DNA of 10,302 nucleotides from an uncultured Collinsella sp. (GCA_958407555.1 CATYJC010000060.1:1-10302), one strand, 5' to 3'; positions 1 to 5,790 are shown, counted from the stretch's first letter. Numbers and translations: made by a program. Notes: generated by a model not told the origin, from the sequence alone.

Positions 1-737
1 TCGATGCCTCTGCCACGCAGGCCATTCTGGATAACGGCCGAGGCTACGCGCAGTTCTGTGACATGGCCGTGCTTGCCTTTGCCTCGTTCACCAACCCGGG
101 CGGTGGCTACATCCAGGGCTATCTGGGCCAGGAGGCCACGCTCTGTGCCGATTCGTACCTGTACAACGTGCTCGATAAGCAGCGCAAATGGTACGGCGAG
201 AACCGTCGCCGCAACATCAACTGCGAGCTTTACCGCAACCGTGCGCTGGTGGTGCCTGCGGTGCGCTTCGACCGCAATCACGTACATGCATATGCTGACG
301 TGATCGTTGCCGCCGCGCCCAACGCCAAGCGCGCTCGCCAGGAGTATCGCGTGGGTGACGATGCCCTGCTGGACGCCCTGCGCGATCGCATCCGCTTCGT
401 GCTTGCCATCTGCGACGAGCTGGGTCGCGAGAAGCTCGTGCTGGGCGCTTGGGGCTGCGACAACAACGGCTTTGACGCCGAGGCCGTGGCTGAGCTCTTC
501 CGCAAGGAGCTTGCGTCGGGCGACTTCAAGGTCAAGCAGGTCTTCTTTGCCGTGCCTTCTACGCGTTGGGACGAAGACTTTGCCAAGTTCGAGCACGTGC
601 TGGCAAACTTCCCCGAGCGCAACGAGGAGTCCTATGCCCAGGTTGCCGCTCGCGCTGCGGCTGCTCGCGCCGCCGAGCAGGCCCAGGCTGCTGCCGAGGA
701 CGATGAGGACGAGGACGATTGGCACAAGTACCTGTAA
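1..737 (+). CDS. TIGR02452 / microbial PARG-like protein, 5' truncated
   Basis: The reading frame starts at base 3, is open to the left edge and ends at TAA 735-737, so the N-terminus is missing; the Met at 63 is internal. The visible part is 244 residues against roughly 260-290 for the family. The signature NPGGGY (visible residues 31-36) followed seven residues after GGG by QEA, then TLC, and later LGAWGC, identify the TIGR02452/DUF2263 family. These are macrodomain-like proteins related to bacterial poly(ADP-ribose) glycohydrolase, which removes ADP-ribose from targets in the cytoplasm. The family motif is GGG-X(6-8)-QEE, in which the second Glu is catalytic; here that position is Ala, so hydrolase activity is uncertain and ADP-ribose binding may be all that remains. 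The C-terminus has an Ala/Glu-rich stretch, then an acidic run (EDDEDEDD) before WHKYL, probably disordered. A strong terminator follows, so it is not co-transcribed with the next gene by default. Confidence 0.88.
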   Translation, partial: DASATQAILDNGRGYAQFCDMAVLAFASFTNPGGGYIQGYLGQEATLCADSYLYNVLDKQRKWYGENRRRNINCELYRNRALVVPAVRFDRNHVHAYADVIVAAAPNAKRARQEYRVGDDALLDALRDRIRFVLAICDELGREKLVLGAWGCDNNGFDAEAVAELFRKELASGDFKVKQVFFAVPSTRWDEDFAKFEHVLANFPERNEESYAQVAARAAAARAAEQAQAAAEDDEDEDDWHKYL

Positions 738-762
738 TTGGTACGTGCCGACAGATAGGTCG

Positions 763-795
763 AGCCGGCGGGAGGGCTGCTCCCGTCGGCTTTTT
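763..795 (+). terminator. Intrinsic terminator after the PARG-like gene
   Basis: A 12-bp GC-rich stem (763-774 with 780-791, one G-U pair) closes a 5-base loop (775-779) and runs straight into TTTTT (791-795). It begins 26 bases after the stop codon. This is a textbook rho-independent terminator. The next gene's ribosome binding site starts only a few bases beyond it, so the hydrolase gene either relies on read-through or on a promoter hidden in this same short gap; I see no convincing promoter. Confidence 0.9.
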
Positions 796-814
796 ACTAA
801 AGGAAGGGCTTACG

Positions 815-1474
815 ATGAAAAACGTTCTGTGCTTTGGTGACAGCAATACCTATGGCTACGATCCGGCAGGTATGCGCGACGGCACCGCGGTGCGCTATGC
901 GCACGATGTGCGCTGGTGCGGCGTGGCACAGCGTGACCTGGGCGAGGACTGGCACGTAATTGAGGAAGGCTTAAACGGCCGCACGACGGTGCGCGACGAT
1001 ATGTGCCATCTGGATACTAATCTCAACGGTATTCGCGCGTTGCCGATGCTGCTCGAGGCCCATAAGCCGCTGGATGCGATCGTGATTATGCTGGGCACCA
1101 ACGACTGTAAGACGGTCTTTAACGTGACAGCTTCCGATATCGCCCGTGGCGCCATGGCGCTGATTCGCGCTGTCCGCGCGTTTCCGTGGACCGACGCTGC
1201 GCCTTGTCCGCGCATTCTGCTGATGGCTCCTATCAAGATCAAGCCGCAGATCGCCGATGTGTATATGACCGACTTTGACGAGCACTCCGTCGAGGCCTCG
1301 GAGCATTTTGCCGAATACTATGCGTATGTTGCCGAACAGTTTGGCTGCGACTTTTTGAATGCCGCCGATTTTGCCGAGCCGGGCGATATCGATTATCTGC
1401 ACATGATGCCGGAAAGCCACGAGAGCCTCGGCCATGCCGTGGCAGCCAAGCTCAAAGAGATGCTCGGAGAGTAG
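815..1474 (+). CDS. SGNH/GDSL hydrolase, MsAcT-like arylesterase type
   Basis: Encodes 219 residues. The start at 815 is chosen because AAGGAAGGG sits about 7 bases upstream and the protein then opens MKNVLCFGDSNTYG as family members do; an in-frame ATG at 719 would run through the upstream terminator. SGNH blocks are all visible: GDSN with nucleophile Ser10 (residues 8-11), the oxyanion Gly/Asn in EEGLNGRTT (50-58), GTND (94-97) and DYLH with Asp193 and His196 completing the triad. The pattern DVRW, VIEEGL-RTT and IIMLGTND-K closely follows Mycobacterium smegmatis MsAcT and related small arylesterases/acyltransferases. No signal peptide or membrane segment is seen, so it is probably cytoplasmic. 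Natural substrate cannot be inferred; short acyl esters are typical of the family. The gene is convergent with thiD across the repeat-filled gap and has no obvious terminator of its own apart from the hairpins there. Confidence 0.93.
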   Translation: MKNVLCFGDSNTYGYDPAGMRDGTAVRYAHDVRWCGVAQRDLGEDWHVIEEGLNGRTTVRDDMCHLDTNLNGIRALPMLLEAHKPLDAIVIMLGTNDCKTVFNVTASDIARGAMALIRAVRAFPWTDAAPCPRILLMAPIKIKPQIADVYMTDFDEHSVEASEHFAEYYAYVAEQFGCDFLNAADFAEPGDIDYLHMMPESHESLGHAVAAKLKEMLGE

Positions 1475-1527
1475 TACGGCCCAAAGCAGTACAAAAGTTC
1501 CCCTTGCGGTGGCTTGTTTCGTTGGTT

Positions 1528-1746
1528 TGTCTTGATCTGTAACAGCTGTAAGGCCGAAAACGGGCTAGATGTTACAGATTGAGATTATTTAGGTCGATAT
1601 CGGTCGTTTGTCTCGATCTGTAACATCTAGGGTCGATTTTGCCGAGTTACTGTTACAGATCGAGATTTTCTTCTCAGTGGAATTTGAATGTCTCAATCTG
1701 TAACAGGTGGGCCGAAAAATGGACTCTAACTGTTACAGATCGAGAT
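1528..1746. repeat. Array of three 55-base inverted-repeat units
   Basis: Six 15-base arms alternate in orientation: TCTYRATCTGTAACA at 1530, 1611 and 1691, and its complement TGTTACAGATYGAGA at 1570, 1651 and 1731. Start-to-start distances are 40, 41, 40, 40 and 40. Each left/right pair encloses exactly 25 bases (1545-1569, 1626-1650, 1706-1730), giving units 1530-1584, 1611-1665 and 1691-1745. Every left arm is preceded by TG and every right arm followed by T. Unit 2 is a perfect 15-bp stem, unit 1 pairs fully with two G-U pairs as RNA on the + strand, and unit 3 has one A-C mismatch. The array fills the gap between the convergent hydrolase and thiD genes. It could be a BIME-like palindromic repeat cluster, a tandem set of RNA hairpins, or an array of protein-binding sites; no family is recognised. 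Confidence 0.9.
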
Positions 1747-1755
1747 GTTTGTGGG

Positions 1756-1792
1756 AACCGCCACAAAGGTGCCTGTCCCCTTTGTGGCGGTT
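1756..1792. repeat. 14-bp perfect hairpin with GTGCCTGTCCCC core
   Basis: The arms AACCGCCACAAAGG (1756-1769) and CCTTTGTGGCGGTT (1779-1792) are perfect complements around a 9-base loop (1770-1778). It lies 11 bases downstream of the thiD stop on the minus strand, so it may act as a thiD terminator, but no T-run follows on either strand. The GGTGCCTGTCCCC stretch resembles short palindromes I associate with REP-type elements mobilised by REP-associated transposases; that link is from memory, and no transposase is present here. Confidence 0.7.
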
Positions 1793-1803
1793 TGGGATGG
1801 GGC

Positions 1804-2634
1804 TTAGTATTGCCACATGTGGTTGACGGGGCCGGAGCCTTTGCCCATGTCAAAGCCAGCGGCGAGAGCACCCGTTAGGTAGGCCTTGCCGGCGTTGACG
1901 GCATCGGCAAGATCCATGCCCTGGGCCAGCGCGCAGGCGATGGCGGACGAAAGCGTACAGCCAGTACCGTGCGTGTTGCCGGTCTCGATGCGCTTGTGGC
2001 GGAACCACGTGGTGAGCGGATCGCCCAGATGGTTGCCCTCGTCATCGAGCGGCGCGGGCTCTGCTAGCACATCGTTGGCCTCGTTGACAAAATGCCCGCC
2101 CTTAACGAGAGACGCGCAGCCAAAGCGGCGGGTGAGAAGCATGGCGGCATTTTGCTGCGTGCGCTCGGAATCGACCTCATAATCGAGCAACGCCATGGCC
2201 TCGGGAATATTGGGCGTGATGACGGTCGCCAGCGGGAACAGGCGGCGCGTAAGCGCTTCGGCGGCGTCCTCTGCGATCAGGCGAGCGCCCGAGGTGGCGA
2301 TCATGACGGGGTCGACGACGATATTTTGTGCGTCCCAGGCGCTCAGGCGGTCGGCGATAACCTCGATAATCTCGGCAGAGGAAACCATGCCGATCTTGAC
2401 GGCGCTGGGGCGGATATCGTCAAAAACGGCATCGATCTGCGCCGCGACAATATCCGGGGAGATGTTCTGCACGCCGGTGACGCCCAGGGTGTTCTGTGCG
2501 GTGATGGCTGTGATGGCCGTCTCGGCATACAGGCGGTGCGCCGTGATGGTCTTGATGTCGGCCTGAATGCCGGCGCCACCGCTGGAATCGGATCCTGCGA
2601 TGGATAGAACGGCGGGTACCTTACTGCGATCCAT
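1804..2634 (-). CDS. thiD: Hydroxymethylpyrimidine (phosphate) kinase ThiD
   Basis: Encodes 276 residues, close to the family norm of about 265-270. It phosphorylates HMP and then HMP-phosphate to HMP-pyrophosphate in the cytoplasm, the last step of the pyrimidine branch of thiamine synthesis. The ribokinase-like fold is shown by AGSDSSGGAGIQADIKT (residues 13-29), DPVM with a following TSG, TPN..E, KGGH, and the anion-hole/catalytic segment THGTGCTLSSA with GTGC at 223-226. A short extra loop lies between KGGH and this segment. The start is supported by AAGGGAG five bases upstream. No ThiE domain is fused, unlike some relatives. The gene lies 178 bases downstream of thiC in the same direction, so it may share the thiC transcript and its TPP control, or use the possible promoter in the gap. 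Confidence 0.96.
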   Translation of the reverse strand: MDRSKVPAVLSIAGSDSSGGAGIQADIKTITAHRLYAETAITAITAQNTLGVTGVQNISPDIVAAQIDAVFDDIRPSAVKIGMVSSAEIIEVIADRLSAWDAQNIVVDPVMIATSGARLIAEDAAEALTRRLFPLATVITPNIPEAMALLDYEVDSERTQQNAAMLLTRRFGCASLVKGGHFVNEANDVLAEPAPLDDEGNHLGDPLTTWFRHKRIETGNTHGTGCTLSSAIACALAQGMDLADAVNAGKAYLTGALAAGFDMGKGSGPVNHMWQY

Positions 2635-2680
2635 GTTCGCTCCCTTGTTCGGTCGGATTCAAATGGGTCTTTAAGTCTGC

Positions 2681-2686
2681 ATTATA
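2681..2686 (-). promoter_or_regulatory. Possible -10 box for thiD
   Basis: The minus strand reads TTTATAATG, a perfect TATAAT, about 46 bases before the thiD start codon. No good -35 hexamer lies 16-18 bases upstream; that position falls in the loop of the hairpin at 2692-2721. It may give thiD some transcription independent of the thiC riboswitch. This rests on one hexamer only. Confidence 0.3.
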
Positions 2687-2691
2687 AAGTT

Positions 2692-2721
2692 GCCCGGGCC
2701 GGCTGTATTCCGAACCCGGGC
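2692..2721 (-). other. GC-rich hairpin between thiC and thiD
   Basis: GCCCGGG (2692-2698) pairs with CCCGGGC (2715-2721) around a 16-base loop. On the minus strand it lies about 90 bases past the thiC stop and is followed by CAACTTTATAATG, which is not a convincing U-tract. It could be a weak terminator or an RNA-stability hairpin in a thiC-thiD transcript. Confidence 0.35.
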
Positions 2722-2812
2722 GGGCGATGCAATCTTTACGCAAATGTAAGCAAATGTTCACGCGTCAACAATTGTCGAACACCTTGTTACCGATTGTGGC
2801 TTCGGTGACGCG

Positions 2813-4147
2813 TTAGTCCTCAATACCGAGGTCGATCGTCGTGCCTTCGAACACCTTGTTGACGGTGCGGACGGCGCACATCTTGCCACACATGGTGCAA
2901 GTGCCCTCGGTGGCGGCGGGGGATTCCTCGTAGCGCTTCTTGCCGGTGACCGGGTCGAGCGCGCACTTCCACATGGCGTCCCAGTCGAGCTTACGGCGTG
3001 CCTGGCCCATCTTGTCATCCATGTCGCGGGCGTGCGGCACCTTCTTGGCGATGTCGGCGGCGTGTGCGGCGATCTTGGTGGCCATGAGGCCATCGAGCAC
3101 GTCCTGGGCGTTGGGCAGGCACAGGTGCTCGGCCGGCGTCACGTAGCACAGGAAGTCGGCACCGGAGCTGGCGGAGATGGCGCCGCCGATGGCAGCGGTG
3201 ATGTGGTCGTAGCCCACGCCGATATCGGTCACCAGCGGCCCGAGCACATAGAACGGGGCGTTGTGGCACAGGCGCTTCTGCAGTTTCATGTTGGCGGCGA
3301 TCTCGTCGAGCGCCATGTGACCCGGGCCTTCGACCATAACCTGGACGCCGGCGGCCCAAGCGCGCTTGCACAGCTTGCCCAGCTCGATCATCTCGGCGGT
3401 CTCGGTTGCGTCGTTGGAGTCGTAGAGGCAGCCCGGGCGGCAGGAGTCGCCGAGCGAGATCGTCACGTCGTATTCGTGACAGATCTCGAGCACCTCGTCG
3501 TAGAACTCGTAGAAGGGGTTCTCGTTACCGGTGACTTCCATCCAGCCAAACAGCAGCGAGCCGCCGCGACTGACGATGTTCATGAGGCGGCCGGTCTCCT
3601 TAAAGGTTTTGATGACCGACTTGTTGATGCCGCAGTGGATGGTCATAAAGTCCACGCCGTCCTCGGCATGAGCGCGCACGACCTCGAGCAGATCGTCCTT
3701 GGTGAGCTTGACCAGCGGCTTTTCCATGTAGCCGATGGTGTCATACATGGGGACGGTGCCCACCATAAGCGGCGTCTCGTCGATGAGCTGCTGGCGGAAC
3801 TGGCGCGTCTTGCCCGAGTTGGAGAGGTCCATGATGGCGTCGGCGCCAAAGTCCTCGGCGATCTTGACCTTCTTCCACTCCTCGGCGGCATCGGCCTTGT
3901 CGCCCGAGATGCCCAGGTTGACGTTGACCTTGGTGGACAGGCCCTCGCCGACACCAAAGGCGCGCATGCCCTTTTTGATATGCACGATGTTGGCGGGAAT
4001 GGCGATGCGGCCGTCTGCCACGCGCTCGCGGATGTACTCGGGGTCGCGATGCTCGCGCTCGGCAACCTCCTTCATCTGCGGCGTGATCTGCCCGGCGCGG
4101 GCGAAGTCGATTTGCGTGACGAGCTTGGGCTCGGTCTGTGTGCTCAT
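2813..4147 (-). CDS. thiC: Phosphomethylpyrimidine synthase ThiC
   Basis: Encodes 444 residues, the short ThiC type seen in clostridia and archaea rather than the roughly 600-residue proteobacterial form. It is a radical-SAM enzyme that rearranges aminoimidazole ribotide into HMP-phosphate. The C-terminal cluster motif CTMCGKMC gives Cys417, Cys420 and Cys424 (CX2CX3C) for the 4Fe-4S cluster. Core signatures include NVNLGIS, DLSNSG, VGTVPMYD, TIHCGI, SRGGS, GDSCRPGC, EGPGHM and AEHLCLPN. The start at 4147 is chosen over an in-frame ATG at 4171: AAGGGAG lies 8 bases upstream of 4147, while 4171 sits inside the conserved GGTAATGCCAACG of the TPP riboswitch. It is followed by thiD, and together they make HMP-PP; expression should fall when TPP is abundant. 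The sequence just after the stop contains a 14-base repeat of its own 3' end. Confidence 0.97.
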   Translation of the reverse strand: MSTQTEPKLVTQIDFARAGQITPQMKEVAEREHRDPEYIRERVADGRIAIPANIVHIKKGMRAFGVGEGLSTKVNVNLGISGDKADAAEEWKKVKIAEDFGADAIMDLSNSGKTRQFRQQLIDETPLMVGTVPMYDTIGYMEKPLVKLTKDDLLEVVRAHAEDGVDFMTIHCGINKSVIKTFKETGRLMNIVSRGGSLLFGWMEVTGNENPFYEFYDEVLEICHEYDVTISLGDSCRPGCLYDSNDATETAEMIELGKLCKRAWAAGVQVMVEGPGHMALDEIAANMKLQKRLCHNAPFYVLGPLVTDIGVGYDHITAAIGGAISASSGADFLCYVTPAEHLCLPNAQDVLDGLMATKIAAHAADIAKKVPHARDMDDKMGQARRKLDWDAMWKCALDPVTGKKRYEESPAATEGTCTMCGKMCAVRTVNKVFEGTTIDLGIED

Positions 4148-4155
4148 TGGCACGG

Positions 4156-4248
4156 CTCCCTTCGTTGGCATTACCCATATCAGGTTTGCGGGTCAGGGCG
4201 GGCGCGCCCAGTCTCAGCCTACCGTCTTGTCCTGCAAGCTCCCCGTTT
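4156..4248 (-). promoter_or_regulatory. TPP riboswitch (THI element) of thiC
   Basis: Read on the minus strand, the leader has the classic order: ACGGGGAGC (near 4246-4238), GGCTGAGAC (4219-4211), then ACCTGATATGGGTAATGCC (4185-4167) and AACGAAGGGAG (4166-4156). These match the conserved blocks GGGG-GC, CUGAGA and ACCUGAUCUGG-UAAUGCCAGCG-AGGGA of the TPP-sensing RNA. The closing AAGGGAG is also the thiC Shine-Dalgarno sequence, 8 bases from the start codon. TPP binding would therefore directly hide the ribosome binding site, which points to translational control. No separate terminator hairpin is visible between aptamer and gene, in keeping with that. Confidence 0.95.
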
Positions 4249-4262
4249 ATGTGGTGGGCTCA

Positions 4263-4268
4263 AGTATA
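4263..4268 (-). promoter_or_regulatory. Possible -10 box for the thiC leader
   Basis: The minus strand has GCTATACTTG with TATACT (5 of 6 to TATAAT), placed so that transcription would begin about 10 bases before the riboswitch. No clear -35 is found 16-18 bases upstream. Position is the main support. Confidence 0.4.
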
Positions 4269-4318
4269 GCCTGAATGGGTACGATTGACGCGATGAGCAT
4301 GCCCGTGGGGAGGCGAAC

Positions 4319-4834
4319 ATGGAAGACAAGCATCTATATCGGGAGACGCAGTGGGATGTGTCGGCCGAGGAGGGCCGTGCCCATCATGGGCTGGTCGCAA
4401 TTGGTTTTGCGATCCTTGTCGTGATGGCGATCGCCTGTTGTATCTGGACGTTTGGCGGGCGTGGGGGAGCTGCCTGGGCGTTTGAGGCGGACGATAGCCT
4501 GCCGATCATGACAGTGAAGGTCACGGGCGGCAATACCGTTGCCGCGCCGGGCGATTATTGGTACCCGCGCGATGAGTTTGTGCAGTTGCAGCTGAGTGGT
4601 GGGTCCATTCCAGGTGAAGAAATCGAGCGCGTGACCTTCGATGCGTCGCTTAAGACGCTGTTGGTTGAGCTCAAAGATCAAGGGGATGTGCCCACGACCA
4701 TGGATATCGCCTTGACGGAATGGCGTCTGGAGCCTCCGACGGGTGTTGCGGTGTCCGAGGTCGAGCACGTCAAGATTGCCTATCAGGACGGTTCGACAAA
4801 TGAAATTGCCAAAGCCGACGGCTTGGCGGAATAG
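4319..4834 (+). CDS. Unrecognised single-pass membrane protein
   Basis: Encodes 171 residues; I do not recognise a family. The start has GGGGAGG five bases upstream. A 23-residue polar N-terminus rich in charged residues precedes one hydrophobic segment (about residues 24-45, ending IACCIWTFGG), then about 125 polar residues predicted to lie outside the membrane. The pair of Cys at 40-41 is not a good lipobox, since the -3 residue is Ala and the segment is far from the start, so a signal-anchored protein is more likely than a lipoprotein. The outer part is rich in beta-prone stretches (IMTVKVTGG, VTFDAS, LLVELKD, VKIAYQDGS) and has no cysteines or visible catalytic motif. It is divergent from the thiC riboswitch and convergent with yaaA. 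A role in thiamine uptake is not supported by anything seen. Confidence 0.82.
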   Translation: MEDKHLYRETQWDVSAEEGRAHHGLVAIGFAILVVMAIACCIWTFGGRGGAAWAFEADDSLPIMTVKVTGGNTVAAPGDYWYPRDEFVQLQLSGGSIPGEEIERVTFDASLKTLLVELKDQGDVPTTMDIALTEWRLEPPTGVAVSEVEHVKIAYQDGSTNEIAKADGLAE

Positions 4835-4874
4835 ACGCCGTGCCTAGGCAGCACATTCAAAAGTAGCGGTGGTT

Positions 4875-5684
4875 CTACAAGGTCTGTTCGTTCAGGAAGA
4901 CCAAAGTGTTTTTATTTGAAAGCTCGGGAAGGTGACGATAACCAACGTCGAACGCGGTGAGCCCGCTTACATCCTCGAGCTTGTTTTCTGCCATCCAGCG
5001 CACCATGGAGCCGCGTGCCTTTTTGCTGGCGGTCGATCGCTGGATGGGCTTGCCGTTGCGGACACCTTCGCCAAAGAGACAAGTGACGGTTGTGGCGTCG
5101 CCTGCGAGATGGGGTAGAACGGCCTTGGCGTACTCCACGCTGGCAAGGTTGACGACCGTGGTGTTGGAGCCGGTCGGCGCAATGGCGCATGCAAGTTTGT
5201 CGCCCCAAAACGCATAGAGGTCTCGGGCATCGTCGACGGAGAGCTTCGCTCCCATTTCGAGCCGATAGGGCGACACACCGTGGAAGGGGCGCACGCATCC
5301 ATAGAGTCCCGAGAGGATCCAGAGATGGCTTTGCAGCCAGTCGAGCTGTGCGGCATCCATGACCTCGGGCGCCATGCTTTGGTATTGGATGCCGTGGTAG
5401 GACATGACGGCAGGGGAGAGGTGACGGGCGAGTGCGGGATTGTCGAGATCGCCGTTTTTCAGGATGGGCCCGAACTCATGCAGGGTGTTGAGACAAGGCC
5501 CCAGCAGTTTGTCGCTCACGTTCCATAGCGCCTGCAGGCCGCCGCTACCTTCATTTCGTTCGATATCTAGCAGCGCGCGGTGGAGGCGAGCCGCCTCGTG
5601 CACAAAAGGTGGAATGCCCAGGACTTCAAAAGCATCTTGGGCCGCGCGCATCTGCTTGGCGGGCGAAATGATGACCTGCAGCAT
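4875..5684 (-). CDS. yaaA: Peroxide stress protein YaaA (DUF328/UPF0246)
   Basis: Encodes 269 residues, near the family norm of about 250-260. Family marks are the N-terminal IISPAK (residues 5-10), LSGLYGCVRP (124-133), PYRLEMG (139-145), FWGDKL, NLASVEY (179-185) and the basic KKARGSMVRW (221-230). In E. coli, YaaA is induced by OxyR and lowers free iron and DNA damage during hydrogen peroxide stress; a DNA-binding fold has been described for the family. The start at 5684 is preferred because AGAGGAG lies five bases upstream and the protein then opens MLQVIISPAK as homologues do. An in-frame ATG at 5768 would add 28 residues encoded by the palindromic element at 5711-5773, which is unlikely to be coding. 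It lies 106 bases downstream of the aminopeptidase gene in the same direction, with the hairpin between them. Confidence 0.95.
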   Translation of the reverse strand: MLQVIISPAKQMRAAQDAFEVLGIPPFVHEAARLHRALLDIERNEGSGGLQALWNVSDKLLGPCLNTLHEFGPILKNGDLDNPALARHLSPAVMSYHGIQYQSMAPEVMDAAQLDWLQSHLWILSGLYGCVRPFHGVSPYRLEMGAKLSVDDARDLYAFWGDKLACAIAPTGSNTTVVNLASVEYAKAVLPHLAGDATTVTCLFGEGVRNGKPIQRSTASKKARGSMVRWMAENKLEDVSGLTAFDVGYRHLPELSNKNTLVFLNEQTL

Positions 5685-5710
5685 GGACGCTCCTCTGCCA
5701 AAGAAGGAAG

Positions 5711-5773
5711 TTGCGGTGGAATACGGCCTGTTTGGGCTATTGAAAGACCAAATCAATCCGTATTCCACCGCAA
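5711..5773. repeat. 16-bp palindromic element between yaaA and aminopeptidase
   Basis: TTGCGGTGGAATACGG (5711-5726) and CCGTATTCCACCGCAA (5758-5773) are perfect complements around 31 bases, inside which TTTGG (5731-5735) can pair with CCAAA (5748-5752) as a nested stem. On the minus strand it starts 17 bases past the aminopeptidase stop and is followed by AACTTCCTTCTTTGG, pyrimidine-rich but without a clean T-run. It may terminate or stabilise the aminopeptidase transcript ahead of yaaA, or be one copy of a dispersed palindromic element. Confidence 0.7.
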
Positions 5774-5790
5774 GTTACGGGTGGGGTGGA

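Noticed and set aside
1503..1512. CTTGCGGTGG shared with the palindrome upstream of yaaA (minus strand 5774-5765)
   Set aside because: A 10-base match within 10 kb on two strands is expected by chance many times, and the surrounding similarity is weak.
1528..1746. CRISPR array
   Set aside because: The repeats alternate in orientation, the arms are only 15-17 bases, the enclosed segments resemble each other rather than being unique spacers, and no cas gene is nearby.
2785..2799. A seventh copy of the array arm (TGTTACCGATTGTGG) next to thiC
   Set aside because: It matches 12 of 15 positions but has no partner arm 40 bases away, and sits within the 14-base repeat of thiC; chance is likely enough.
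3032..4288. Long open frame antisense to thiC
   Set aside because: It is a GC-skew shadow: low-complexity His/Val/Leu/Gly composition, no ribosome binding site, and thiC on the other strand is unmistakable.
4808..4827. Terminator hairpin for yaaA inside the end of the membrane-protein gene
   Set aside because: GCCAA-GCC pairs with GGC-TTGGC with a bulge and is T-rich beyond on the minus strand, but it lies within coding sequence and is short; not convincing.
4838..4855. Palindrome TGCCTAGGCA as a regulatory site
   Set aside because: Ten bases in a 40-base gap between convergent genes, with only four more pairs possible as a hairpin and no T-run; could be chance.
5685..5768. N-terminal extension of YaaA from an ATG at 5768
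   Set aside because: It is encoded by the palindromic element, has no homologous look, and the strong ribosome binding site belongs to the start at 5684.
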